DNA of 31,011 nucleotides from CAYJPV01 sp964396055. Lineage in GTDB: Bacteria; Acidobacteriota; Vicinamibacteria; Vicinamibacterales; JAKQTR01. How positions within the stretch are numbered: the first letter of the stretch is position 1; the number at the start of each line of letters is the position of its first letter. The translations under genes and the position numbers were made by a program. The stretch lies in NCBI GenBank assembly GCA_964396055.1, contig CAYNDV010000046.1:1-31011 (forward strand), in the 5' to 3' direction. A model generated the notes under the pieces. The model did no database searches and was not told the DNA's origin. It saw only the letters and a program-made list of their open reading frames with translations. Below, one piece after another: positions 1 through 9,174 of this stretch.

Positions 1-1702
1 CCCCGTTGACGACGCGGCTGCGCGTCTCGAATCCCGGGAACATCGCGGCGATGTCGGCCGGCGACGCCACCTGCTGGTTGCAGGCGGCACCCGCCACCGG
101 GCTCCAGGTCGCCACCGGGCGCGTGGCATCCGGGGAGCGCCGCACGTACAGGTTGCTGTCGATGGTGGTGAGGGCCTGGTCCGTCAGCTTCCCGCAGAGC
201 GGTGGGCTCTGCTCGACGTTGAGCAGCGGCCGTCGGTACGACTCGGTGGCCACGAGCAGGTTGCCCACAAACACGTGGCCGTGCCGCTGGTCGACGCCGG
301 GGCCGGTGGCGGGATGCCACCCGAAGTGGTCCCCGACGGCGCTGCGGGGGGTGCGCTCGAACGAGGCGACCGAGTCGATGAAGGTGTTCTGGTACGCGTG
401 GACGTTCGACGAATTGAGCGCTCGGATGCCCTTGTCGCAGTTCACGAACACGTTGCCGGCCACGAGGGCGCCCTTGGAGATCTCGAAGAAGAAGCCGTCC
501 AGGGCGTTCTCGATCCAGTTGTTCACGAACACGCCGTCCACGTTCCCGACGTCGTACCAGATGCCGTTGGAATACGGGTTGTCGACGACCAGGTTGTCGC
601 GGCAGGTGACCCGGTACGACTGGTTGAAGATCTTCACGGCCGACGGGTAGTACCCGGTGATGCGCTCGATATTGTTGCGGCGGAAGATGTTCCGCTCCAG
701 CAGCACGTCGGCCGACCCCATCACGTAGATCCCCTCCGTGCTGGTGTCGCTGACGAGCGAGTGGCGGATCACGAGGCCGTCGCCGCGCAGGTACGCCGCC
801 ACGCGCGAGCAATAGGTGATCGTGACGTGCTCGAGCGTGGTGCCCACCACGAGTTTGCCGAACGTGGCGGGATCGCCGGGCGCCTGCGGTTCGTCGCCCT
901 CGACCTCCAGCGCGCGATACGCGTACTGCGTGAAGGTGATGCCGCGGATGACGGGTCCCTTCCGGTCGGGCTGCTTGCCGTGGACCGGGCGGATGGTGCG
1001 GACCAGCGCCGAGTCGAAGGCCGTGATCTCCACCTCGCGCCCCTTCGGGTCCACGCTGATGTACACGTAGCCGCCTTCGTAGTCGATCGAGTAGGTCTGC
1101 GCGTCGAGTTCCCCTTCCCAGCCCGCGGACTGGAGGAAGACGCCGTCGACGAACACCATGTCGTTGTTGAAGCGGTGGAGCGGCGTCCGCATGCCCTCGC
1201 GCCCGCGCTGCCACCAGTCGGCAGGCCGCTGCGGGAAGAGCGTCGTCCAGCGGGTGCGCCAGCGGCCGTCGCGCAGGGTCTCCCACTGCGTGGCCACGCG
1301 CGTGCCCTTCAGCACCGGCACCTCGTCGCGGTACGGCTGCAGGGTGATGCCTTGGTTCAGCACCAGGCCGCCCGTGCGGTACACGCCGCCGCGCAGGATG
1401 ACGGCGTCGCCCGTCACCACGCGCGGGATGACGGCCTCGAGCGTGGAGGGCGCCTCCGGACTGGTGCCCGGGGCGTCTGCCTTCCCGTCGGGCGCGACGT
1501 AGTACACGTGGGCCGCGTCGCGCGGCACCTCGTACGTCTGCGCGACCGGGCCGTACGGTCCGCCCGACGGCTGGGCAAGCACCGCCCCTGGCGCCAGGGC
1601 GATGAGGCAGAGAGTCACGAGGCCGCGAATCGCGCCGGCCCTGCCGCTGCGGGGGCACGTGCGCCGCCCGCCATGGAAACTCCGTCCGACCGCCTCGACC
1701 AT
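1..1702 (-). CDS. Secreted right-handed parallel beta-helix protein (3' end outside window)
   Basis: The minus strand is open from an ATG at 1702 to the window edge, so 567 codons are visible and the stop is missing. A Shine-Dalgarno-like GGAGGG lies at 1710-1715. The N-terminus has an arginine-rich stretch and then a hydrophobic segment ending AVLAQ, a typical signal peptide. Next comes a block around residues 65-110 (YYVAPDGKAD, then PSTLEAVIP and GDAVILRGGVYRT) that is the usual entry to parallel beta-helix (DUF1565/PbH1-type) proteins. The C-terminal half is rich in turn motifs such as LLERNIFRRNN, NLVVDNPYSNGIWYD and ALVAGNVFVN, typical of beta-helix rungs. Such proteins are often polysaccharide lyases, epimerases or GH28-like enzymes, which fits the neighbouring cellulases. 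I see no motif that fixes the substrate, so the enzymatic role is inference. It diverges from the small exported protein at 1898. Confidence 0.85.
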   Translation of the reverse strand, partial: MVEAVGRSFHGGRRTCPRSGRAGAIRGLVTLCLIALAPGAVLAQPSGGPYGPVAQTYEVPRDAAHVYYVAPDGKADAPGTSPEAPSTLEAVIPRVVTGDAVILRGGVYRTGGLVLNQGITLQPYRDEVPVLKGTRVATQWETLRDGRWRTRWTTLFPQRPADWWQRGREGMRTPLHRFNNDMVFVDGVFLQSAGWEGELDAQTYSIDYEGGYVYISVDPKGREVEITAFDSALVRTIRPVHGKQPDRKGPVIRGITFTQYAYRALEVEGDEPQAPGDPATFGKLVVGTTLEHVTITYCSRVAAYLRGDGLVIRHSLVSDTSTEGIYVMGSADVLLERNIFRRNNIERITGYYPSAVKIFNQSYRVTCRDNLVVDNPYSNGIWYDVGNVDGVFVNNWIENALDGFFFEISKGALVAGNVFVNCDKGIRALNSSNVHAYQNTFIDSVASFERTPRSAVGDHFGWHPATGPGVDQRHGHVFVGNLLVATESYRRPLLNVEQSPPLCGKLTDQALTTIDSNLYVRRSPDATRPVATWSPVAGAACNQQVASPADIAAMFPGFETRSRVVNG

Positions 1703-1790
1703 GGTCCTGCCCTCCGTTCGATCCGGCGGGTACCCGCCCCGCCGCGCGGGCCGCTTGACTTCGCCCGGCAGCCCGGAGATATTTCCGTCA

Positions 1791-1822
1791 GTGTTTTGTT
1801 GTGCCAGCCTACAAATAATGCC
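1791..1822. promoter_or_regulatory. AT-rich candidate operator in divergent intergenic region
   Basis: The 195-bp region between the divergent starts at 1702 and 1898 is mostly GC-rich, with one AT-rich island. Read on the minus strand, 1791-1805 is GGCACAACAAAACAC, followed on the plus strand by CTACAAATAATGCC. The CACAACAAAA core resembles sites upstream of the ROK regulator gene at 11877-12119 and near 16356. I infer a shared regulator site; no clear -35/-10 pair was found here. Confidence 0.3.
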
Positions 1823-1897
1823 CGGTCGTCTCGCGCTGGCGGCCGCCCCCCGGCCTGAAGGGCCGCCAGGCGCTGATAGAAGCCCTCGAGGTGCCCA

Positions 1898-2578
1898 ATG
1901 ATGCCACAGACCAGCGGGGCCGGTCGACACCCGATGCCGCAACCGTCACACTCATTTGTTCGGGGCTCGTTCATCCTGCTGCTCGCGACGGGCCTGCTGG
2001 CGCCCGTCCCCACGGCCTCCGGACAGACGCCGGCCCCCGACGCCGAGGCGCGCGACCGGGTCGCCGCGTCGTTCCTGCTCGGCCAGGGCCGCATGCCGAC
2101 GCCCGCCGAACTCGACGAATGGCCGGCCACCTCATCGCTCGCCGACCTGATGGCCGCGCATCGCACCCGGATACGGGAGCGCGCCGAGGTGCGCCGGGCC
2201 GTGAGCCTNNNNNNNNNNNNNNNNNNNNNNNNNNNNNNNNNNNNNNNNNNNNNNNNNNNNNNNNNNNNNNNNNNNNNNNNNNNNNNNNNNNNNNNNNNNN
2301 NNNNNNNNGCCTGCGTCGACGACTGGGCGCGGCGCAATCAGCCCGGGCTCACCGTGACGGCGGGCATCCCGTCGGCGTCCGTCGGCAGCGCCTACCTGGC
2401 CGCCGTCCGCCTCCCGACTCGCGTGGCGGCAGAGGCACGTGCGGCGATCGGCCTCGGGCGCCCCTCGCCGCACGACATCGCGGCGCACCGTCTCGTGGTG
2501 TCGCCCGGCGCCGCATCGGTCGCCTCGGTGGGCGGCATCCACTTCGCGGCGGCCGGCAACGGCGACAGGCTGCGGTAA
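1898..2578 (+). CDS. Exported protein of unknown function (interrupted by N gap)
   Basis: I do not recognise this gene. The ATG at 1898 has a GAGG about 6 bases upstream; an in-frame ATG at 1934 is the alternative. A hydrophobic segment (FILLLATGLLAPVPTASGQ) looks like a signal peptide. The mature N-terminus contains ASFLLGQGRMPTPAELDEW and SLADLMAAHR, loosely like the YxxxLGRxPxxxExxxW pattern of DUF4214-type modules, but this is a weak resemblance. The gap at 2209-2308 interrupts it. Downstream, the same frame shows strong third-position G/C and ends with TAA at 2578, which supports coding but does not prove that both halves belong to one protein, since the gap length is a placeholder. It converges with the GH9 gene ending at 2624. 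Confidence 0.55.
   Translation: MMPQTSGAGRHPMPQPSHSFVRGSFILLLATGLLAPVPTASGQTPAPDAEARDRVAASFLLGQGRMPTPAELDEWPATSSLADLMAAHRTRIRERAEVRRAVSXXXXXXXXXXXXXXXXXXXXXXXXXXXXXXXXXXACVDDWARRNQPGLTVTAGIPSASVGSAYLAAVRLPTRVAAEARAAIGLGRPSPHDIAAHRLVVSPGAASVASVGGIHFAAAGNGDRLR
2209..2308. other. Assembly gap (100 N)
   Basis: Exactly 100 N, the usual scaffolding placeholder, so the true length is unknown. The flanks share only GCCT, too short to show contig overlap. Confidence 0.98.
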
Positions 2579-2583
2579 TCGTT

Positions 2584-2605
2584 GCCCGTGCGTCCATGGA
2601 CGGGC
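2584..2605. terminator. Possible hairpin between convergent genes
   Basis: GCCCGT at 2584-2589 can pair with ACGGGC at 2600-2605, and a 12-bp perfect palindrome CGTCCATGGACG sits at 2591-2602. It lies in the 45-bp gap between the convergent stops at 2578 and 2624. There is no T-tract, so the terminator role is a weak inference. Confidence 0.25.
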
Positions 2606-2623
2606 GGCGATCGCCGTGACGGG

Positions 2624-5220
2624 TCAGCGCGGGTTGAGCAGACGGTCCGCCGCCAGCACGAGAAACAGGTAGTCCGTCGTGCCGCCGCCGAGCACGTACT
2701 CGGTCTGCTGCCACAGGAACGGCCACTCGAGCAACTCGGGGAAGTCGGGACGGATCAGCGCCGTGCCCGACACGCTGCCGCCCGGGATGTAGCCCCAGTC
2801 CGCGCGGTTCAAACCGTAGCCGATGCGGACCGAACGGGCGCCAACGCCCGAGACGAACGACGACGTGTTCGGCCCGGGGTGGACGCCCAGCACGAAGTTG
2901 AGCGCGTTGAGCATGGGGCCGGCCGGAAAGACATCGGGGAAGGACACGTGCAGGTGGTACTGCTGCATGCCGAAACGTTGGATGCCCCAGCCCGCACCCC
3001 AGATGTCGGGCTCGTAGGGCACGCCGTACGGCGTCTTCGCCTCGAGCGCCGCCACCTCGGCGCGATACGCCCTGGCGGCCGTCGTCATGGCGGAGGTGAA
3101 GGCGACATCGCCGACCAGCGGCAGGACGCGGCCGACCAGCCAGCCTGTGTCGCGGAAGTTCGCGGCGATGACGGCGGTCTGGCTCACGAGGTACTCGGCG
3201 TAGCGGCGCTCCCTGGTGGCCGCCAGCAGTTCCACCGCCAGGCCGACGCGGGCGCTCGCCCGCGGCCGCCCGCCCGGCGCGGCGGGTGGCGGGTCCTCGC
3301 GGGTGCCGTCCCAGACCGCTGTGGCAATCTGCAGACACTCCGCCGCGAGGCGGTCGTCGTACCCGCGCAGCGCCCGGGCCGCCGCCGCCAGACCTGCGGC
3401 GGCCGACCACTCGCGTCGCGGGTTCTGCTCGGTGAACACCCATCGGTCGTCGGCCGATCCGGTGAGGCCGGTCCCGATGGCCGGCGGCGACCCTGCCGCC
3501 TGGTCGAACACCACGTTGTCGGTCTGCGCGCCGAAATCCCCCACGTGCACGTACTGCCGCAGCGTCGGCACGATCAGGCCCCGGTAGAAGCGGCCGAGCG
3601 CCCGGTAGCCGCCGGCGACGGTCAACACGCCGTGCTCGATCTGCTGCAGCATGTCGGGCTTGCCGTCCGGCCGGTGGATCTCGACCACGCGTGCCGCCTG
3701 GTCGATGGTGGTGTGATCGTCGAGCGGACGAAACGCCTCGAACGCCAGCGCCAGGCCCCGCACGGTCTCGGCCTGCGACTCGACCCGCAGGTCATCGTCG
3801 CCGGCGTCGTGCCAGCCGCCGCGGTCCAGGCCCGGCACGTGCGCGCCGGGTTCGACGCGCGTGAGCGTCGAGGGCCCCTGCACGTAGCCGTCGAAGTGGT
3901 TGTGGTTGATCGGCGCCATCCGGGCGTCATCGAGGTGGCACACGTCGTGCCACACGCGGTACCGGTCGTTCACACGCATGTGGCACATCTGGACCGGCAG
4001 GAAGTACTCGAGCGTGGGCTGCCAGACGCCGGAGCTGAAGACGTCGGCGCCGATGCGGAAGGGTTCGGANNNNNNNNNNNNNNNNNNNNNNNNNNNNNNN
4101 NNNNNNNNNNNNNNNNNNNNNNNNNNNNNNNNNNNNNNNNNNNNNNNNNNNNNNNNNNNNNNNNNNNNNGGCGCAGGTAGTCGAAGCGCAGGAAGCGCCC
4201 CCACGCGTCAGCCGGCCGTTCGAGTACGGTTTCGAGCGTGCCGCTGGCGGTGACGCGCGAGACGACGACGGGCGGGCGGCGCGCGTCGGCGCGGTCGAGT
4301 TCGATGACGGCCCACTTCTGCTGAGCCGGGTGGTAGCCCACCTGGGAGACCTGCACGACAGGCGGCGAGATCCAGCCGGGGATGACGTGCGGCGTCACCA
4401 GCCAGTTGACGGCCCCTGCGGCGGCGCCTCTGGCGATGCGGGAGCGCACGACGAACCAGCCGTTGGTGTGCTGGCCTCGGCCGTCCACCAGTTCGAGGCC
4501 GCCGCCGGAGGCGTCCTCGATCGTGAGCCGCTGCCGATCGGATTCGGGGGCCACGGTGAGGCGGCGCCCGGTGGCCATGGGCGCGGGCCGGTACTGGCCC
4601 TCGGCGTCGATCGCGCCGGGGCCGAGGGGCTGCGGGGGGAAGACGCCCGACGTCGTGTCGGTGATGAACGACTTGCCGAAGAGGATGCCGGGGAACAGTT
4701 CGAGGTTGAATCCCACCTTCCCGGCCCAGGCATCGGGCAGCGGCGTGTCGAGGTCCACGACGATGCGGAAGGCGCGGCCCTCGGGCCTCACGCGCACGGT
4801 GTAGGCGAAGGCGAGATCCGGATAGTCGACGGGATTGAAGCCCTTCCGGTTCTTCGACGGATCCGGGTATTCGGCCCGCACGCTGATCTCGCCGGTGGCG
4901 CGGTTGACGACGCGCGGCCCGACCTTGGGGACGGGCTGCCACTGGCCCGGGGTCCGGTCGAGGCGCAGGTCGCCGTTGGTGGCCACGCGCTGGCCGTTCT
5001 GGATGATGCCGACGCCGCCCTGGTGCCCCTCGGAGTAGTAGTCGTGCGCCAGCATCACGTTGAGCCCCGGCATGTCGAGGTACTCGAGGTCGTTCAGGCG
5101 CAGCGCGGCCGGAGCCGCGGGCGTCGTGGGCCGGGCGTCGCGGATTGGCGGCGACTGCAGGCCCGTGGCGGCGGCCGTCAGGGCGGCGGCGAGGAGAAGC
5201 GAATTCGGCGTGAGACCCAT
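2624..5220 (-). CDS. Glycoside hydrolase family 9 protein, copy A (N gap inside)
   Basis: Secreted GH9-type glycosidase, probably an endo- or exo-beta-glucanase. The start at 5220 has GGAAGG upstream and a signal-peptide-like N-terminus (LLLAAALTAAATG). Domain order: about 290 residues of an unassigned N-terminal module (starting LRLNDLEYLDMPG), a CelD-N-like Ig domain (VVQVSQVGYHPAQQKWAVIEL), then the (alpha/alpha)6 catalytic domain. The GH9 base motif is present as GGWHDAGDDD and the proton-donor glutamate region as QQTEYVLGGG near the C-terminus. The gap at 4070-4169 splits the Ig domain. The frame changes across the 100 N, but comparison with the paralogue at 6578-9154 suggests about 20 missing residues and an otherwise intact protein of about 851 residues. 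It diverges from xylA; enzyme specificity cannot be read from sequence. Confidence 0.88.
4070..4169. other. Assembly gap (100 N) inside GH9 copy A
   Basis: Placeholder gap. On the minus strand the upstream side ends one base into a codon (4170) and the downstream side resumes at a codon start (4069), so the true length should be 2 modulo 3. Alignment by eye with GH9 copy B predicts about 59 bases. Confidence 0.95.
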
Positions 5221-5363
5221 GGTCGACCTTCCGCGGGGGCGGATGACGAAGACGGGCCGGCGGCGGCCCGCCGGCTGCGGGTCCGTATGATGCCACAGCG
5301 CAGCGCCCGCGCGGCGCGCCACGGAATCGTTCACGACAGTCCGTCAGCACAGGAGTCCAGCTC
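5221..5363. promoter_or_regulatory. Divergent promoter region, GH9 copy A / xylA
   Basis: A 143-bp region between divergent starts must hold promoters for both genes. The only -10-like hexamer I see towards xylA is TATGAT at 5286-5291, with no convincing -35 at 17 bp. No CAACAAA-type site, as seen upstream of the ROK gene, is visible here. Confidence 0.35.
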
Positions 5364-6533
5364 ATGAGTGAAACTTTCGTGCCCAAGCCCGAACACCAGT
5401 TCACCTTCGGTCTGTGGACCGTGGGCAACCGCGGCCGCGATCCGTTCGGCGAACCCGTGCGCGGAGCGCTCACGCCCGTGCAGATCGTGCACCTGCTCGC
5501 GGAGGTCGGCGCCTACGGTGTGAACTTCCACGACAACGACCTCGTGCCCATCGATGCCACGCCGGCCGAACGCGACCGCATCGTGGCTGACTTCCGGCGG
5601 GCGCTGGCCGACACGGGTCTCGTGGTGCCGATGGCGACCACGAACCTGTTCGGCGATCCGGCCTTCAAGGACGGGGCGTTCACGTCGAACGATCCGCGCG
5701 TCCGTGCGTACGCGCTGCAGAAGACCATGCGGGCCATCGACCTCGGCGTGGAGCTGGGCGCGAAGGTCTACGTCTTCTGGGGCGGCCGCGAGGGCGTCGA
5801 GACCGACGCGGCGAAGAACCCTCTGGAAGCCGGCAAGCGGTTCCGCGAGGCGCTGAACTTCCTGACGCACTACGTCAAGGACCGGAAGTACGACCTCGTG
5901 TTCGCGCTCGAGGCCAAGCCGAACGAACCGCGCGCCGACATCTACCTGCCGACCACGGGCGCGTGCCTGGCCTTCATCGAGACGCTCGATCATCCCGAGA
6001 TGGTCGGCGTCAACCCCGAACTGGCCCACGAGCACATGGCCGGCCTCAACTTCATGCACGCCGTGGCGCAGGCGTGGGACGCCGGCAAGCTCTTCCACAT
6101 CGACCTCAACGACCAGGCCTTCGGCCGCTACGACCAGGATCTCCGCTTCGGCTCGTACTCGATCAAGAGCTGCTTCTTCCTGGTGAAGTTCCTCGAAGAC
6201 GTGGGCTACCAGGGCATGCGCCACTTCGATTCGCACGCCTATCGCACGGAGGACGCTGAAGGCGTGAAGGCCTTCGCGCGCGGCTCGATGCGCAGCTACC
6301 TGATCTACAAGGACAAGGCGCGGCGCTGGAACGCCGACCCGGAGATCCAGGCCCTGGTGGCCGAGGTCGCGAACGTGCCGATGGCCGGCGTGCCGGCGGC
6401 CGGCCCCTATTCGCCGGCCCTGGCTGAGGCCCTGAAGGGCTACGCCTTCGACCGCGTGGCGCTGGGCGCGCGCGGCCTGGGCTACGAACAACTCGACCAG
6501 CTCACGCTCGAGGTGCTGCTGGGCGTCAGGTGA
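5364..6533 (+). CDS. xylA: Xylose isomerase
   Basis: Interconverts D-xylose and D-xylulose (also glucose and fructose) with two divalent metals, in the cytoplasm. The 389-residue length matches the short actinobacterial (class I) enzymes. Key residues are all visible: catalytic H56 and D59 in NFHDND, metal ligands E183 and K185 in EAKPNEPR, E219 and H222 in NPELAHEHMAGLNF, D247 in HIDLND, D257 and D259 in YDQDLRFG, and D289 in HFDSHAYRT. Their spacing equals the Streptomyces enzyme with a shift of two. AGGAG at 5351-5355 supports the start. The next gene, GH9 copy B, begins 45 bp downstream and is probably co-transcribed, linking extracellular glycan hydrolysis to pentose entry. No xylB kinase is present in the window. 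Confidence 0.96.
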   Translation: MSETFVPKPEHQFTFGLWTVGNRGRDPFGEPVRGALTPVQIVHLLAEVGAYGVNFHDNDLVPIDATPAERDRIVADFRRALADTGLVVPMATTNLFGDPAFKDGAFTSNDPRVRAYALQKTMRAIDLGVELGAKVYVFWGGREGVETDAAKNPLEAGKRFREALNFLTHYVKDRKYDLVFALEAKPNEPRADIYLPTTGACLAFIETLDHPEMVGVNPELAHEHMAGLNFMHAVAQAWDAGKLFHIDLNDQAFGRYDQDLRFGSYSIKSCFFLVKFLEDVGYQGMRHFDSHAYRTEDAEGVKAFARGSMRSYLIYKDKARRWNADPEIQALVAEVANVPMAGVPAAGPYSPALAEALKGYAFDRVALGARGLGYEQLDQLTLEVLLGVR

Positions 6534-6577
6534 CGGCCCGACCGCTGTCTGTCCCCCGTTGCCGAAGGGAGCCAACC

Positions 6578-9154
6578 ATGAAGTCACCCATCTGTCCCGG
6601 CACCCGCGCCCGGGCGTTCGTCATCCGCACGGCAGCCGCGGTGCTGGCTGTCACGGCCCTGGCCGCCGCCGCCGCGGCCCAGGAGGCGGCGTTGACGATC
6701 AACGACCGCGAGTACTTCGATCGCCGCGGCCTCAGCGTACTGGTGTTCAGCAACCAGTACAACGGCATGTTCTTCGACGAGAAGACGGCGGGCATCGAAC
6801 TGATCCACCATGGCGTCCGCGTGGCCACCGGCGGCGCCGTGCGCCTGAAGCCCGCCCCCGAGCAGTGGGACCAGATCCCGAAGGTCGTCGACCGCAAGGT
6901 GGACCGCGCCGCCGGCACGATCGAGGTCGTGAGCCGGTACGACGAGTTCGATTTCAACACGCGGCTCGTCGTCTCGCCGGCCGGCGAGGGCGTCCGCATC
7001 AGCGTGTACGTCGACCGGCCGGTGCCGGAGCGGCTCGAGGGCCGCGCGGGCCTGAACCTCGAGTTCCTGCCGTCGCGCTTCTTCGAGCGCACCTACTTCG
7101 TGGACGGGCGGCCGGGCATCATCCCCCGGTACCCGTCGGGGCCGTCCCGCGTCGAGCCCGCGCACACGCAGATCCGGCAGTTCGAGGGGTACTCCACCTT
7201 CGACGACCGCGGGCGGCAGGAGTACGTCGAACCGAATCCCTTCGTGACGGGCCGCACGCTGGTGCTGGCGCCCGAGGATCCGGAACGCCGCGTGACGATC
7301 CAGGCGGTCACCGGCGATCTGCAGCTGATCGACGGCCGCACCGTCGCGCAGAACGGCTGGTTCGTCGTGCGGTCGCTGCTCGCGCCGAAGGCCACCGGCA
7401 AGGTGGCCGAGTGGATCGTGAGCCCGCACCGGATCCCCGGCTGGACGCGCACGCCCGTCGTGGGTGTGTCGCAGGCCGGCTACATGCCGGCGCAGAAGAA
7501 GGTGGCGGTGATCGAGCTCGATCCGCACGACACGCCGCTGCCGACGGCGGCACTCGTCGAAGTGAGCCCTGACGGCTCCACGGCGAGACGCCTCGAGGCG
7601 AAGGTCCAGCCCTGGGGCGCGTACCTGCGGTACCGCTACGCGACCGTGGACTTCACGTCGGTCGACAAGCCCGGCCTCTACTACCTCGAGTACGGGACGC
7701 AGCGGACGGCCACCTTCCCGATCGGCCCGCAGGTCTACGCGCACATCTGGCACCTCACCTCCGACGTGTTCTTCCCGGTGCAGATGGACCACATGACCGT
7801 GAACGAGGCGTACCGCGTGTGGCACGGTCTGCCGCACATGGACGATGCGCTGCAGGCGCCGGTGAACATCCAGCACTTCGACGGCTACCGGATGGGGCCG
7901 ACCACCGAGACGAACTACAAGCCGCTGGAGCGCATCCCCGGCCTCGCCGTGGGCGGCTGGTTCGACGCCGGCGACTTCGACATCCAGACCGGCTCGCACG
8001 CCGCCACGGTGATGCACATGGTGCAGACGTGGGAGACGTTCAGGCCGAATCGCGACCAGACGCTCGTCGATCAGGCGGGGCGGTTCGTCGACATCCACCG
8101 GCCGGACGGCAAGCCCGACTTCCTGCAGCAGATCGAGCACGGCACCCTCGCCCTCGCCGCGCAGCACCGGGCCTTCGGCCGGGGCATCCGCGGCATCGTC
8201 GACGGGGCGCTGCACCGCTACCACCACCTGGGCGACGCCTCGACGCAGACCGACGGCCTGCCGTACGACCCGACGATGAAGGCGTACGAGTCCAACGGGC
8301 TGCGCAGCGGCACGCTCGACGACCGGTGGGCGTTCACCGCGAACTCGCCGTCAACCAATTACCAGTCCATCGCCGGGCTGGCGGCGGCCAGCCGCGCCCT
8401 GCGCGGCTACAACGACGCGCTGGCCGACGAAGCGCTCGCCCTGGCGCAGAAGGCGTACGCCGCCGAACGCGCGCGGGCGGCGGCCGCGGCCGCGCCGGCG
8501 ACCGGATTCGAGGCCGGCATGTCGGCGGGCGCCGAGATGACGGCGGTCCTCCAGTTGCTCAAGACGACGAAGGCGCCCGAGTACGCGACCCGGTTCAACG
8601 AGCTCGTCTGGCCGGCGCTCGATCGCCCGGGCGGCCGGGCGGTGCCCGCCGCGGTGCACGCGTTGCCGCTGATGGACGCCGGCTTCCGCGAGAAGCTGCG
8701 CCCGTACGTGGTGAAGTACGCGGCCGATCTCGAGGCGGTGCAGACCCAGAACCCGTACGGCGTCCCGATCGGCACGGGCGGGTGGGCCGGCAACGGCGGC
8801 GTCGTCGAGTGGGCGACGTCGAGCTACTTCGTCCACAAGGCCTTCCCGGACGTCGTCAAGCCCGACTTCGTCCTGCGGGGCCTCACCTACCTCCTCGGCA
8901 CGCACCCCGCCCACGACCTGTCGTTCGTGTCCGGGGTCGGCGTGCGCCCGAAGAAGGTGGCCTACGGCAGCACGCGGGCCGATTTCGCGTTCATCGCGGG
9001 CGGCGTCGTGCCGGGCGTGCTGGTGCTGAAGCCCGACTTCCCCGAGAACATGGACGACTGGCCGTTCCTGTGGGGTGAGAACGAATACACCATCGGGATC
9101 AGCGCCCACTACATGCTGCTGGCGCACGCGGCCCACGACGTGCTGAAGCAGTAA
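6578..9154 (+). CDS. Glycoside hydrolase family 9 protein, copy B
   Basis: Complete 858-residue secreted GH9-type glycosidase, paralogous to copy A and full length without a gap. AAGGGAG just upstream supports the ATG at 6578. An arginine n-region and an alanine-rich hydrophobic stretch ending AAAAQ form a signal peptide. Residues about 35-300 are an N-terminal module shared with copy A but not part of classical GH9 enzymes. An Ig-like CelD-N domain follows (VVGVSQAGYMPAQKKVAVIEL to YLEYG, about 305-385), then the catalytic domain. The base motif DAGD is at residues 463-466 (GGWFDAGDFD) and the likely proton donor is E836 in GENEYTIG. It sits 45 bp after xylA on the same strand and converges with the methyltransferase operon. 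Cellulase or related beta-glucanase activity is inferred from family only. Confidence 0.9.
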   Translation: MKSPICPGTRARAFVIRTAAAVLAVTALAAAAAAQEAALTINDREYFDRRGLSVLVFSNQYNGMFFDEKTAGIELIHHGVRVATGGAVRLKPAPEQWDQIPKVVDRKVDRAAGTIEVVSRYDEFDFNTRLVVSPAGEGVRISVYVDRPVPERLEGRAGLNLEFLPSRFFERTYFVDGRPGIIPRYPSGPSRVEPAHTQIRQFEGYSTFDDRGRQEYVEPNPFVTGRTLVLAPEDPERRVTIQAVTGDLQLIDGRTVAQNGWFVVRSLLAPKATGKVAEWIVSPHRIPGWTRTPVVGVSQAGYMPAQKKVAVIELDPHDTPLPTAALVEVSPDGSTARRLEAKVQPWGAYLRYRYATVDFTSVDKPGLYYLEYGTQRTATFPIGPQVYAHIWHLTSDVFFPVQMDHMTVNEAYRVWHGLPHMDDALQAPVNIQHFDGYRMGPTTETNYKPLERIPGLAVGGWFDAGDFDIQTGSHAATVMHMVQTWETFRPNRDQTLVDQAGRFVDIHRPDGKPDFLQQIEHGTLALAAQHRAFGRGIRGIVDGALHRYHHLGDASTQTDGLPYDPTMKAYESNGLRSGTLDDRWAFTANSPSTNYQSIAGLAAASRALRGYNDALADEALALAQKAYAAERARAAAAAAPATGFEAGMSAGAEMTAVLQLLKTTKAPEYATRFNELVWPALDRPGGRAVPAAVHALPLMDAGFREKLRPYVVKYAADLEAVQTQNPYGVPIGTGGWAGNGGVVEWATSSYFVHKAFPDVVKPDFVLRGLTYLLGTHPAHDLSFVSGVGVRPKKVAYGSTRADFAFIAGGVVPGVLVLKPDFPENMDDWPFLWGENEYTIGISAHYMLLAHAAHDVLKQ

Positions 9155-9174
9155 GGACCGCGGACGCGCCGGCG

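Noticed and set aside
275..1858. Long plus-strand open frame (over 500 codons) opposite the beta-helix gene
   Set aside because: Arginine/valine/histidine-rich shadow translation in high-GC DNA. The minus strand has a signal peptide, ribosome-binding site and family motifs over the same bases.
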